A stretch of DNA of 64,000 nucleotides from contig NC_052138.2 in NCBI RefSeq assembly GCF_016086655.4, positions 13,082,001-13,146,000 of the forward strand, in the 5' to 3' direction. The notes under the pieces were generated by a model. It was not told the DNA's origin and ran no database searches. It saw only the letters and a program-made list of their open reading frames with translations. This document shows positions 1-10,660 of this stretch, in pieces (position 1 is the first letter of the stretch; the number at the start of each line of letters is the position of its first letter). Both the position numbers and the translations under genes were made by a program. Source of the DNA: Lepeophtheirus salmonis (lineage: Eukaryota; Arthropoda; Copepoda; Siphonostomatoida; Caligidae).

Positions 1-1578
1 GAAGAGTGCAATATTTTTTCCTGCCCTTTTTTGACTAACTAAAGGATAAATAGTTGGTTTATGAGGCTTTACCAAGATACAAATTTTGCTTTAATAATAT
101 AGAAGATAATTCTACAAAAGATCATCAGTGTTACTTTACTTTTTTAATTAGCAAACTCACACGTATAAGGGTAGTTTTAAAAGTCCGTGCAAAGTCCAAG
201 AGATGGTACTACTGGCACGTAACGAGGTTATATTTAGTTAGTAGCATCTCGTGGAAGAACACTCTAAAAAATTTTGCTTAAAAACAGTGGAAAAAGGAAT
301 TTTATCTGCTTTATATAAAAAAGTTTCTTAAAAAATCTTAGTCCAAATATCTCACGTTCAATAATGGGAATTAATTAAACCTAAAGAGAAACCTGTGGTT
401 TGGCTGCTGACTCACAATGGATTGGATGTCAATGTCGTTTTTTGTGGGCTCAATGAGTATCAGATGAAACAAAGTATCATCGGTATTTCTCTCTTTGGAT
501 TTTATATATTTCATGTGCAGGTCGCACTGAGTAAGGTTGAAAAAAATACCAGTTGCCTATCCCTGTTGTAAATCTTAAGTTTTTTTTTTTTTGCATTAGT
601 TAAATAGAAAACCCATATTTGTAAGCGTTTAAGCTTTATTGACGTTCCTTTCGAAATAAGTTTTTCGCGTTTGGCCGTTTTTCGCGTTCTGCTCAATTAA
701 TAAATTAGAAAAAATAAGATAGGCTTCACGTAATATGTAAGGCTGGATTGGTAAATTACAGTATACTGTCTTTTAAAATATTTTGAAATAAAATTTAACA
801 GCAGATAATAAGTTTTAATTTCAGAAATAGTTATAACTTGAGACAAATTTGGAACTATCCATACAAAGTCTGGTTTCTATAACTTCATTAAATGAACTTA
901 TAGCTTTAATACATTTTCATTAGTTTCAGTTTAGTGTGTAATGACTTCGCTTAAATAACCAATTTTTTCATTTTTTCTCCTAATCCGGGTGTAAGCAGAA
1001 TTAGATAAATAAAAATACATTATTATTTTTTTTTCCAACTAAGTATTTTTTTTTCCAATTTAAAAAAATAATAAATGGTAAAACATAAATGCAAAGAGCT
1101 CTAACTACCAAATGATTTCTGGTCTTTATTATGTTTCTTTTTAGATTAAAAGTTTCTTTGATACAATAAAGGTAATTACATATTAGAGTTTACTACTTTT
1201 GAAACCCTTTTCCACCCCCCACCCCCTCCCAATAACAAAGGATAAAATAGGATCCTACCCTCATTTTTAAACCTTCAATATTAAAAAAATTGTGTTCTTT
1301 TTATTGAACATGCGTTCCGATGAAATTTGTTAAATTTGGCATTCCGTTCACATACTTTAATAGAAGTTTAGAAAAAACAGATTAATTTATCCAAAAAAAT
1401 TCCGTAGTTTTATAACTTTACTATATTTCAATATGATAATTTGGACAAAAAGTTTCTAATTTCATTATTCACATCAAATTAAAAACAAACTGGTATTAAA
1501 ATAAAATGTAAAAAATTAAGATAAATTAACGCAGTAATTGGTAAAGTGAATCAAATATATGACTTTTTATATGTTTAC
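1..1578. other. AT-rich DNA without a recognisable gene
   Basis: No coding region, RNA gene or repeat family could be recognised. The stretch is rich in A/T runs, with one conspicuous C-rich tract at 1213-1230. The short open frames at 54-281 and 511-696 have AT-driven composition and no motif I recognise. Confidence 0.6.
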
Positions 1579-1717
1579 GGAAAGTTCACTGCACTCTTTA
1601 CACCTCAAGGTAATTTCATTCAGAAGCAAGTTCATTGCAAGCAAAGTTAATCCCAAAACAAGTTCATTGCAAATCAAGTTCATAACGGGGAAAGTTAATC
1701 CCAAGACAAGTTCATCC
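1579..1717 (-). repeat. Left arm: tandem 16-bp repeats, minus orientation
   Basis: On the minus strand this reads as consecutive 16-mers such as GGATGAACTTGTCTTG, GGATTAACTTTCCCCG, TTATGAACTTGATTTG and CAATGAACTTGTTTTG, seven clear units followed by two weaker ones. Units of the ATGAACTTG type are interspersed with units of the ATTAACTTT type, hinting at higher-order structure. The open frame at 1567-1779 on the minus strand is simply a translation of this array. Confidence 0.8.
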
Positions 1718-2070
1718 ATTTGAAAATTTATCCCTAAAAATACTAAATATTTGGAATATATCTTAATGAAAAAAATCAACTATGATGTAATATTTTATTC
1801 TACTTTTAATACAAAGATTTAATAATTCAGTAATATTATCTGAGTAAAGAAGTATCAAATAGAAATAATAACATAAATTTCTTAAGCTTGACGAACAACT
1901 TTATTCTCCCCTTAACCACCGATGGCAAAAAATTTACTAGATAGCTTTATGATATTTTTATTTTCCTCAATTGAATATAGATATTACAATAATGTAGACT
2001 ACAATGCACTCATTTTATCTTTTCTAATAATAATACTTTAGATTGTATATAAAAATATGCTTGTTTCTCG

Positions 2071-2204
2071 AGATGAACTTGTCTGGGTATCAATTTTCCT
2101 AGGATGAACTTTCCTCGCCGTGAACTGCTTCGCGATGAACTTGTTTTGAGATGAAATTTTTTCGTGATGAACTTGTTTTAAGATTGTCTTGCGGTGAACT
2201 TTCC
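2071..2204 (+). repeat. Right arm: tandem 16-bp repeats, plus orientation
   Basis: Units of the type GATGAACTTGTTTTGA recur with the TGA core at about 2074, 2105, 2121, 2136, 2152, 2168 and 2195, mostly 15-16 bases apart. This array is more diverged than the left arm, with some units shortened, but it keeps the same first and last unit types. Confidence 0.75.
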
Positions 2205-2989
2205 AGGGCTGAAAAGCGCGCGGTTAAATTTCTTGTAACTTTTTTAATTTCCTTCATTCATAATGAAGGTACCAAATATCTATTTTTATATATACAAGGT
2301 AATGTCACACAACATAGCAAAAAATGTTCAACATTGCAAACATTGTTAATTTTTAGGCGAAATAATGTCAGGAGGAGGTTTGCATTAAACCAAATGGACA
2401 TTCTGCTTTTAATTTTTATGCATAGATTTTAAAATGTATAAAGTATCAAATCATGGGTAGAAAATGGCAGAAATACCATAAAAACACATGAGAAACAAAT
2501 GCACACAATTTCCTTTGTGACAATTATTATCATTAGATGACATATTTTGCAGATGTATTTTTTATATGTATGGCTTTGAAGTGACAGCAAAAATAATCTA
2601 ATTATAATTTTAATTTAAAATCAGTATAGCTGTTAATGATACCAGACATTGATCCTTGTTGCAATATTAAAATGTTTTTAGATAATCAAATTCTTAGCTA
2701 TCATAAATTTATTACTGAAGAAAGCATTAGTTGTAAAGAGTCCTCAGTTTTAATCTTACAGGAGTAAAAAAACAAACAATTTATTAAAGTTTCAACTTTC
2801 AAATTTCTAAAAACTATAAGCTTTCATTCCTTGGGTATCTTTCATGTTTCCTAACGCCATTTTCATTATAAATAGCTGAGAATATTAATGTCATATTTAT
2901 TTACATTTTTCATTATGTTCACTAATTGGAAGTAAAATTGGAATTGAGTTAGCCTTAAAGCATTCACAGATAGCTGCTGGCTTATTTCT
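2205..2989. other. AT-rich DNA, nothing recognised
   Basis: No gene, RNA or repeat could be supported here. The 93-codon frame at 2151-2432 begins inside the 16-bp array and has no recognisable motif. Confidence 0.55.
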
Positions 2990-3670
2990 GGTGGTCAACT
3001 AATGAAAAGTGAGCAGCTGAATTTAAACGTGGTCGCACATCCTTCGTGAAGGAAGGATAAAAACAGCAATCATACCAGAATAAATAAAAAATATGCATGA
3101 CATTGTGTTGGAGAATAAACGAGTGAGATTCATGAGAATATAGAGATATTGGAATAAAGGATGCAAAACATCTTGTCTGAAAAATTAGGGATGCATAAGC
3201 TGATTTGTGGAATTCGGATTAAAAAAAATGTGTAAACAATTTTTCGCAGTATTCTTTGGACAGATTAAATTCGGATCCAACTAATTTTGTTTGGCTATTT
3301 GTCACCAAGGACAAAAAATGGGTTAAAAAAGGATTTATTTATTTTTTGTTGTATCAAGAATATAGAGATATCGGAAGAAAGGTTGCAAAACACCTTGTCT
3401 GAAAAATTAGGGATGCATAAGCTGATTTGCTGAATACTGATAAAAAAAAATGTGCAAACATTTTTTCGCCGTATTCTTTGGACAACTTCAATTCGGATAC
3501 AACAAGTTTTGTTTGGCTATTTGTCACCAAAGACAAAACATTTGTTAAAAAAGAATGATTTATTTATTTTTTGTTGGATGAAGTTTGTGGAAGTCACAGA
3601 AGATTATGTACAAAAATATTTTTTTAACTGAAAGTCGGAGTCTTTCATTGTCAGGTGCAGAACTTTTAAC
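2990..3670 (+). pseudogene. Mariner transposase remnant with internally duplicated middle
   Basis: Across shifting frames the plus strand spells pieces of a mariner transposase. Near 3010-3125 it reads GRIKTAIIPE (stop) IKNMHDIVLENKRVRF, which resembles the linker between the helix-turn-helix motifs. Next comes ILSEKLGMHKLI (second HTH) and then SLDRLNSDPTNF followed by FVTKD, which resembles the region up to the first catalytic aspartate. The HTH2-to-FVTKD block occurs twice because of a 222-bp tandem duplication. Near 3585 a piece reading FVEVTEDYVQK resembles a mariner C-terminus, so most of the catalytic core is missing. Frames are interrupted many times, so it cannot be active. The family call rests on remembered mariner motifs. 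Confidence 0.55.
3136..3580. repeat. 222-bp direct tandem duplication inside the mariner remnant
   Basis: Copy 1 is 3136-3357 and copy 2 is 3358 to about 3580. They are near-identical over long blocks, for example both contain TTGTCTGAAAAATTAGGGAT and TTTGTTTGGCTATTTGTCAC. Differences are scattered substitutions and small indels, so the duplication is not very recent but is younger than most of the element's decay. Confidence 0.85.
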
Positions 3671-4036
3671 TTTACCCTAGCAGCAAACCTATTTTGTATG
3701 TTATATTCAATTAATAATAAAATATATCCGGCTAGAATGAAAAAATAAAGGAAACCCAAAATTAAATATGGTCTGGCATTGTAACTTTCCCTCCAAAGAC
3801 CCCTTCAATGGCTGGTGTGTCAACTTCACATGAATGAATTCACATTGAAGGAGGCATTCAAACAAATTTATGATGGTCAGCAAGGACCTAGCCTCCTTAT
3901 AATACTAGACCAACATTTTTGTTGCAACCATCACATATTTCATATGACCCCATAGACAATGAATAATTCCTTATAAAATAAACTATGAATAAAATCATTT
4001 CATAAATATGATTGATTTGTCTAAGAGAGTAATTGC
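3671..4036. other. Unassigned spacer
   Basis: Nothing recognisable. A short imperfect GT/AC-rich segment at 3780-3900 has no match to anything else I could see in the window. Confidence 0.5.
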
Positions 4037-4096
4037 AGTTCCTCTAATCTTACAATATTGGGCTTATCTGTCCAATATTGTAAGATTGGAGGAACT
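4037..4096. repeat. Near-perfect hairpin, 25-bp stem and 10-nt loop
   Basis: The left stem 4037-4061 (AGTTCCTCTAATCTTACAAT onward) pairs with the right stem 4072-4096 with a single mismatch, around the loop GCTTATCTGT at 4062-4071. It could be a tiny palindromic transposon relic or a small-RNA hairpin. The stem is shorter than most animal pre-miRNAs, and no conserved miRNA is recognised. The open frames at 4008-4277 and 4021-4230 run through it and are probably artefacts. Confidence 0.8.
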
Positions 4097-7069
4097 GAGT
4101 AAAGCAAAGAATGAACCTTTGAAATTAGAGAAATATCCATGCCATTCCCAATCTGAAGACAGGCCAGTGAAACTAGTTTCAGAGGCTTCCTGTAATGTTT
4201 ACGGATACATTTTGTCAACTTTAAAATCAAGAGATAAACTAAGAAAATTTAAAACTAAGTTTCAGTACCCAGTTTGATATATTTACATATAATATGTTTA
4301 AAAATATCATTCAGCAAAGATTAAGGATAATTATCCACATTATTATATACTAACTTATATAGAATAAAAGTAATAAGATATTGGCAAAAATTTTCTCCTT
4401 GTCATAAGTAGTTTTTATCTTTTTTGTCTATTTTCGCACTAAATCGGGGGTTCGCAACGTTTATCTCGCTGTAGAAGTAAGGGGTTTCACTTTAGAAAAA
4501 AATTACATATCGTACAATATCATTTTTTAAAGCACATAAAACTTTTTTGTAAATAAGAAAAAAAAGTTTATTTGATAATTATTTTTTTTTACTTCATACA
4601 GAAACCTTCTCGGACAAAAAGGGAGGGGTAAATTTTTTTCAAGGATTTTTTTTGTAAAACGGATTTCTATTTACTATTTGCAACTTTTGGGGGGTTGGAA
4701 TGCGTGATAGCTCAATTTTGTGCTCTCAAGATACTCCCTAATGTACATATATCCCCTAAAAATGCAAAAAAATTAACTTTAAATTAAACGACAAAAAATA
4801 GTGATTATGATATTTAGAAACTTTATACAAAAGCCAAATTGTATACATAATTTCGATTATTGAACAATTTTTGTTATTATTTTATGCAAGATGAATTTTT
4901 GACGACCTTGTTTGATTTTCTTACTTATGTAATTTAAAATAAAAACTTGATTTTTCTATCATTTCTTCAAAAAAGAAAAATAAACAAGATTTAAAATCAT
5001 ATGGCTTTTGGAGCATACAAAACTGTTGAATTTTACCATATCTAAGCTTCATAAGTTTACAAAAAATAATTTGAGTTAAACAAATGAACGATTAGAGCAG
5101 GACTAAGTTCACTTACTCGTTTGTAAAATCATTTGTAGTTGACAACCTTACAGTGTTTTGTTTTATTTTCCAAAGCTGTTGTCCTTAATGAAAACATTTA
5201 AGTATCATGAAGTCAATAATGCATGTGCTCATGAAAGACGGATTGTTATCCTAATCTTATATTGTAGAGGTATATGTATAATTGTAAACAATATGATATT
5301 GTATGTGCACGATACTTTTTCTAGTAGTAACCTAAACAGTTTTTTTTTAAATTTCCGAAATTTTTTATCATGCATGAAAGACGCAGAGAGACTGGTGATA
5401 TTTTGAGGAGTCATATGTGTAACTCCTTGTTGCACTTCGAGTAGACTTGAGGATTGTCATTTGAGTAATTATGGCTATGTGCTTGCTATATACGGAGTAG
5501 GATTTGAATTTATTTCCGACATCTCATAGCTGCTTGTAGCTATTCTAATGAAACATCCAAATCATCAAAACAATTCAGCTCCTCTTTTTTCAAATATTCT
5601 TCAAACCTATCAGAGTCACCATTTTAATTTTTTTTACATACCGATAGATCATATTTTTTTAATTATAATTATAAGTCTATTTTTTTTGGACTCGGAGTAT
5701 AATTCAGAATAAAAATTGGAGTAATTCTTTTTTCTTAATTTAGAATTTGATTTGTGTTTATTTCCTTCCTCTCAAAGCTATTTTTATTTGATCAAACAGA
5801 AAGTCATGACAGCTAAACAGCTTTCCTCTGAACATTTCACAAGTTATCAGGTTTATCATTGTACATTTCGGTTTCTTTTTTGTAAAAATGTCAACTGGGC
5901 ATATTTATTACGTCTTTACTAATAAGGGACAAGATTAACATAAAAATTAGTAGCTAAGTAACAAAGATGGTGGCTGAGGTTTTAGGGAAATCATTCAAGT
6001 ATGTCATTTCGACTTTCCAATTAATAAAATGGATAAAATAATATTTTTTGGTGATGAAAAAAATCGTTTCAATAAATGAGTCTTCATAAAACCATTGAGA
6101 ATGATAATTTTCTTCATTTAATATAATTGTTTATTAAATGAGAAATGGATATAAAATACTTCATTAAAACAAAAGGATTTCAATTAAATGTGAATTGAGT
6201 TCTTCGAGCATTCTAATTTTCTTTAGGAAATATTTTTTTAAATGCTGGGCTCTTCAACCATTTCATAAAATAAATGAGGTAGGAGTGAGAAGGGGCTGTT
6301 TTAACTATTGTCATCAATGCATTTAATATCGGGATAATTTATCAATATTTAAAAATAGAAAAAATACCCCTCTCTAATTTCATGAAAAGATGTATATCAA
6401 TTGTTTGTTTTAAAATGCATTTAGACAATGAAGGTTTTCGTGACAAATAGTATGCTTTGTGTTATTTCTCCAAATAATTGTATTATGGTGTCATTCAAAT
6501 TTATAATTATAAGATTCCAGATTCTATTGAAAGAAAGTAACATTCAAAATATTTACTTGTCCACAAATGAACAGATATTCAATTAATATAAAACACTATT
6601 ATGTTTAAAAAAAGAATATGAATAAGGTAATCTTGAAAATTGAAGAATATTTGGCGTGAGAGCAGTTAGCTGTCATGAAGTTTTATTGGATTAGCTGCCA
6701 GCTGCCATGAGGGAAAATAATTAAGTACAACCCCTACTCTGTATCTAACAATATAAGAAGGAATTACAGCAATGTCGATCCACAATTTTACTCCGAGTCC
6801 AACACACATAAAACTCCATAAAAATCCTGAGAGTGACTGTTCTTCTTTCCTGCACTAGTAATTACTCTATAAGTTTTGTTCTCCCTTTAACAAGTTGTGA
6901 GCTTTATTCTATCACGAAACCTCGCACCCCAAAAAGCCCAAATAATTTGGTAGCTGGCCAAATAAGTCAATCCTACCAGTTGCTATTTATTTCTTAAGCA
7001 ATTCTAGACTATTATTGTGATACCATTTCTGAACTACTTTTAAAATGAAATACTTATATTTTTTTATTT
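4097..7069. other. AT-rich DNA, no recognisable gene
   Basis: About 3 kb with no supportable gene or element. Frames at 5158-5406 and 5229-5435 overlap on opposite strands with no motif. Motifs around 5690 and 6793 sharing an ACTCCGAGTCCA-like word recur once more at about 28376, possibly scraps of a dispersed repeat. Confidence 0.5.
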
Positions 7070-7680
7070 TATAATGGGAGATAAGTAATTTCGTATTTCC
7101 TATCCTTCTGAGTATACCTTGTTCATTATGGGTCTTATCGGATCATACAATGAAGTATTGTAACGATGTGAGTGTATACTACAAACACTTTTGGACAGTA
7201 TTGTGCTTGACGGGTTCAGTCGCGAATTATTGTGCGTCAAGTATAGAGGTCTCAAAAGAAGAAATTCACCATATTTTAGATTTTTACTATCTGAGAGGGA
7301 AAAACGCTTGGAAAAGCGACGCAGAAAATTAGGAATATATATGCGGCCATTAGTATTTTGATTTGTGTTTCACAATAGTTGGTCGAGTCAACTATCCACT
7401 TTGAAAAGCCCTAGACCGTTTGAGCCTGGAGATACAACAGAAGCGGCCTACTTTGGTGAAAATGGGACAAGTCAACACCAGTCCACATACATCTTTGATG
7501 ACGAACCAGAAGCTCTAGGATCTCAGATGGCTAAAATATTGGTGATGTAATAGTGAAACTTTTTTTGTCTGCTATAGTGTTGGCTCATGGTCATTGTCAG
7601 GAATCCTATATATTATTTTACTGTTTTGAGCTTATGTCTTAACCAAAAACGATTCTATTTTTTTAATTTGTTATTTCCAA
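7070..7680 (+). mobile_element. Mariner deletion derivative
   Basis: The left end (about 7075: GGGAGATAAGTAATTTCGTA) and a long leader closely resemble those of the mariner at 44.7 kb. The reading frame opens with EVSKEEIHHILDFYYLRGKN, a typical mariner N-terminus, at about 7240-7300. After stops and shifts it reads LEIQQKRPTLVKMG and then NTSPHTSLMTNQKL, the region of the second catalytic aspartate, at about 7430-7540. Most of the central catalytic domain is therefore deleted and the N-terminus is joined nearly directly to the C-terminal half. A degraded right end may lie near 7660-7680, only about 20 bp from the next element. It is non-functional. Confidence 0.55.
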
Positions 7681-7697
7681 ATATATTGTCGTAACTA

Positions 7698-8959
7698 TAC
7701 AAAGTGCAAGAGGGAAATTTTTCGCCATCAAGAAGCAAAAACAAAACCTTAATAACTTTTTTTTGCGAAAAGTATGATAAAAATGTTATTGAAAAGCCTT
7801 TTAGGAATCTGTCTTGGGAAGAATTAATAGATATGGCCACCTCCAACCTCTATCACAGCTTCCACACGAGTTCCAAACTTGGCACAGGTTGCCCCAATAT
7901 AATCGTTGGACATGTCGGCCCGTTGCTTCTTGATGCTGTCCTTGAGCGCCTGCACATTTCTGTGTGATGTGTTCCAAACATTGTTCTCTAAGACTGTAGA
8001 GCACACTCTGAAGTCAAGGGGATTGAGATCAGGACTGGAAGAGGGCCAGAAGGTATTGTGCCGGAAGTCTGCAAAGTGATCGCAGCAGAAGTTATGTGCC
8101 CCTAGCAGAATGGCTGGGGCACTGTATTGGGTCCACATAGAGTTGTTCTCAGTATAGTTACTTCAGTCAGGACAAGATTTTCCCTCAGGACCTTATAGTA
8201 GGCATCCGTTCCGATTTACTCATTGAACTTGAAGAAGGAAGGATCCCTTTTCTTCCCATCAGAGGCCACGACTCCCAAACAAATTGTTTGGATAGGATGT
8301 TTTCTCCTGAAGGTACCCTAGACTTCCTCAGGTGATGCTGCTAGAAATCTGTCGTTTCCACGGTTCAAAACCTGGTCGATTATGAAGATCTTCACAGTCG
8401 ACGGCTCACCGTCCAGCCATTAAGGCCTTTTTTTGAATCTCTCAAGCATTCAAACATTCATCCTGTTGGTGAGGATATGCCTTGGAATTCTAAAAAAGCT
8501 CTTAATACTGAGGTCATTATGAAGTGAGCTATCTCGTCCACGTTGAACTTGTCATCCTAGCAGCACATGGATGATGTCGAATCTTCTTTGATTTTGGTCT
8601 CCAGGGACTTGAGAAATGTTTCATCTCGCTTCAAACCATTTCCTCTACTTCCTACCTTCTTTTTTTACTCCCTCCTCAAATTCCTTGGCCACCCTGATGT
8701 TCCGTACTTTCCTCAAGGTAACGCTGACAATGTCTGAAATTCTTTTTCGATCAATATCTACGTCGAGAAGATCCACAACTCTTTGCCTTTTTTATTCCTG
8801 TTCACTCATTTTTTTTTGTCCGATTTTGATCAAATTAAAACAATGCGCAAGAAAAACTACACATGTATCAGAACATTGATTGAAATGTCACTTGAAATCT
8901 TAAATAGCTCAAAAAAATTATTTTTAATGGCACGGAAAAATTACCTTGCGGACTTTGTA
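7698..8959 (-). mobile_element. Tc1/mariner element (DDxD type), copy 1, with TIRs
   Basis: The left end TACAAAGTGC at 7698 and the right end at 8959 are imperfect inverted repeats; both ends read TACAAAGT followed by a purine-rich stretch and AATTTTTCC or AAATTTTTCG. A TA dinucleotide flanks each end (7696-7697 and 8960-8961), the expected target duplication. Length is 1262 bp, close to copies 2 (1283 bp) and 4 (1257 bp). It carries one degenerate transposase gene on the minus strand. Confidence 0.7.
7824..8809 (-). pseudogene. Tc1/mariner-type transposase pseudogene (copy 1)
   Basis: The start codon is taken at 8809-8807 because it opens with MSEQE, matching MSEHE in copy 2, but a stop follows immediately. 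Further on, an HTH-like segment reads VVDLLDVDIDRKRISDIV. In the C-terminal 104-codon frame (7824-8138) the motif SSSPDLNPLDF carries the third catalytic acidic residue as aspartate, and the protein ends with VEAVIEVGGGHIY, a typical end for this family. Intact members cut and paste their element by binding the TIRs and catalysing DNA transfer at TA sites. Here the middle is broken by frameshifts and stops, so it is dead. Family name beyond Tc1/mariner (maT or DD37D-like) is inference. Confidence 0.75.
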
Positions 8960-10279
8960 TAATAAGTGAGGGATCATACCACCCATGGTCCTGCCGGTGG
9001 AGTGGACCCTGTAGTATAAATTACATCTTGATTCATCAAAAATATAAACTTTCTCATCGACTGTATAAATAGTTGATAATTATGAAGAAAAAAACAAAAT
9101 AATTACTGAAGTAAATTTTTTGTAAAATGAGCAAGAAAAAATAATTTTTGGGGTAGGTTGAGGAATTTTGGCCGGAATTGGCCAGAACTGTTTCTGTCCT
9201 TATATATTGTTATTCCAAAGGCCTGTATATTGAACTTATGTACTTGCTTGATATTTGTAATTTATACTTATCAATATTGAAAGTCTTTGTTATATAAATA
9301 TTTGATTATTGAAAATAGCTCCTTCAGTCAAAACAGGCCAAATACTTTTACACAAATATCAACATGACTCATATTGAATTCCTATATTTTTTGCAGAAAA
9401 TGAAGGCAAAAAACATTGCAAAACATCGGATGAACAATCAAATAGGAATCAGATTAATTTACACAAGGACCTTATTTCTACTACTCATGGTATACATATG
9501 TTGTTATAATAGATCAATTGTTTATTTTTTCAATAATCTTTTCAAGCTCTTTCTTGTATATTTTTATTTTTTTAGCATTATACATAGTTTATAGCTTTAT
9601 ATACAATATTGGTATATCTATTTATTGTTTGTAAAGGGTAATGATTTGGTAAGCAATAACTTTATGTAAATAGTGAACTTCTCGGATAAAAAATAAATCG
9701 TTATTTTCACATTCCCAATTGAATTATCGAATTAGTGTTTTTTTATTGTTTTTGATACACCTGGTCATTAAGTATGTTGACAATTTAAGCCATTTCGCCT
9801 TGTAAGTTTGTTTTTGAAAGATTTAAAGTTTAAACATCTTTTGGTATAGAGTTAGGATTGCTCACTACATCTTTGACTTCACTCTGGTCCTGTATAAATA
9901 TATCAGCTATGTATTTCCTGCTCATATATGTAAAATTTTCCCTTTGTTTTCATTTTTAGTCAGTTGTTAAGATGGAAAAACACAATCATTTATCAAATAT
10001 TGTTTTACTAATTTAAAATATTCCAAATTATTTAAACAAAAATCAATCCCTTATTTAGGCTAAATGACGTCCCGTTATTCAAGGCTCCTAAATTAGTACA
10101 ATTACATCAGATCAGATAATTAGAACTTCCTCTGATACCTTTTATAGAAGATAAATATTTTTCTTTATGAAGTAAAAAATTTTATTATTGTTTTTACTTC
10201 ATTAATTCATTTTAATGCAAATACTCATATGTAAGAGTGTAATTAGTATTAAAAATCAAAAATACTAACAATTTCAAAC
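8960..10279. other. AT-rich DNA, nothing recognised
   Basis: No gene or element could be supported. The 76-codon frame at 9364-9594 is rich in F, Y and I, as expected of translated AT-rich sequence, and has no family motif. Confidence 0.55.
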
Positions 10280-10660
10280 GGTCAAATACATATTTTAAGT
10301 TTGGATTTTTTTTCTCAAGCTTCTATTCCTTGAAAATAATCAGATAATGCAAACCTTTTTTTTTATTCAAAACTGTTTATATTCGAAACGACTAATAATG
10401 TTAAAACCATAATTTGAATGTTTAATCAATATTACCAAGTTTTGTACTTTCTATGCAAGGTTAATATTTTTATGAAGTAAAATGGTTAATTCGTGAGAGA
10501 ATTGAGGGACTGACTGAGGCCTATTGAAGTCATATTGCAAATTTATATGCTTTTGACATTCATACTATTAAATAAAACCATAAAAAATTTCACAATGTAT
10601 TTGTTAAAGATCTGGATGAGGTCAAAATTTGTTCCAATTGTAATGGACGATCCTATATAC
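10280..10660. repeat. Dispersed repeat, copy A
   Basis: This segment aligns in the same orientation with 26060-26430. Shared words include TGTTAAAACCAT, AAGTAAAATAGTTA/AAGTAAAATGGTTA, GTCATATTG and TTTGTTCCAATTGTAATG. Copy A has roughly 50 bp more than copy B near 10560-10610. No coding capacity or terminal repeats are evident, so it may be a fragment of a larger non-autonomous element. Confidence 0.6.

Larger units (their letters stand above)
1579..2204. mobile_element. Foldback-like structure: two inverted arrays of a 16-bp repeat
   Basis: Two arrays of the same degenerate 16-bp unit lie in opposite orientation: 139 bp at 1579-1717 read on the minus strand and 134 bp at 2071-2204 on the plus strand, separated by about 353 bp of AT-rich DNA. 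Read from the centre outwards, both arrays start with a unit like GATGAACTTGTCT and both finish with GTGAACTTTCC, so the arms match end to end and not merely in unit. Long inverted arms built of short tandem repeats are the known architecture of Drosophila foldback elements. Assigning this to such a class is inference, because no coding capacity or target duplication was found. Confidence 0.5.

Noticed and set aside
4008..4277. 89-codon frame that might be a small gene
   Set aside because: It runs through both arms of a near-perfect hairpin and is mirrored by an open frame on the other strand, as expected of a palindrome.
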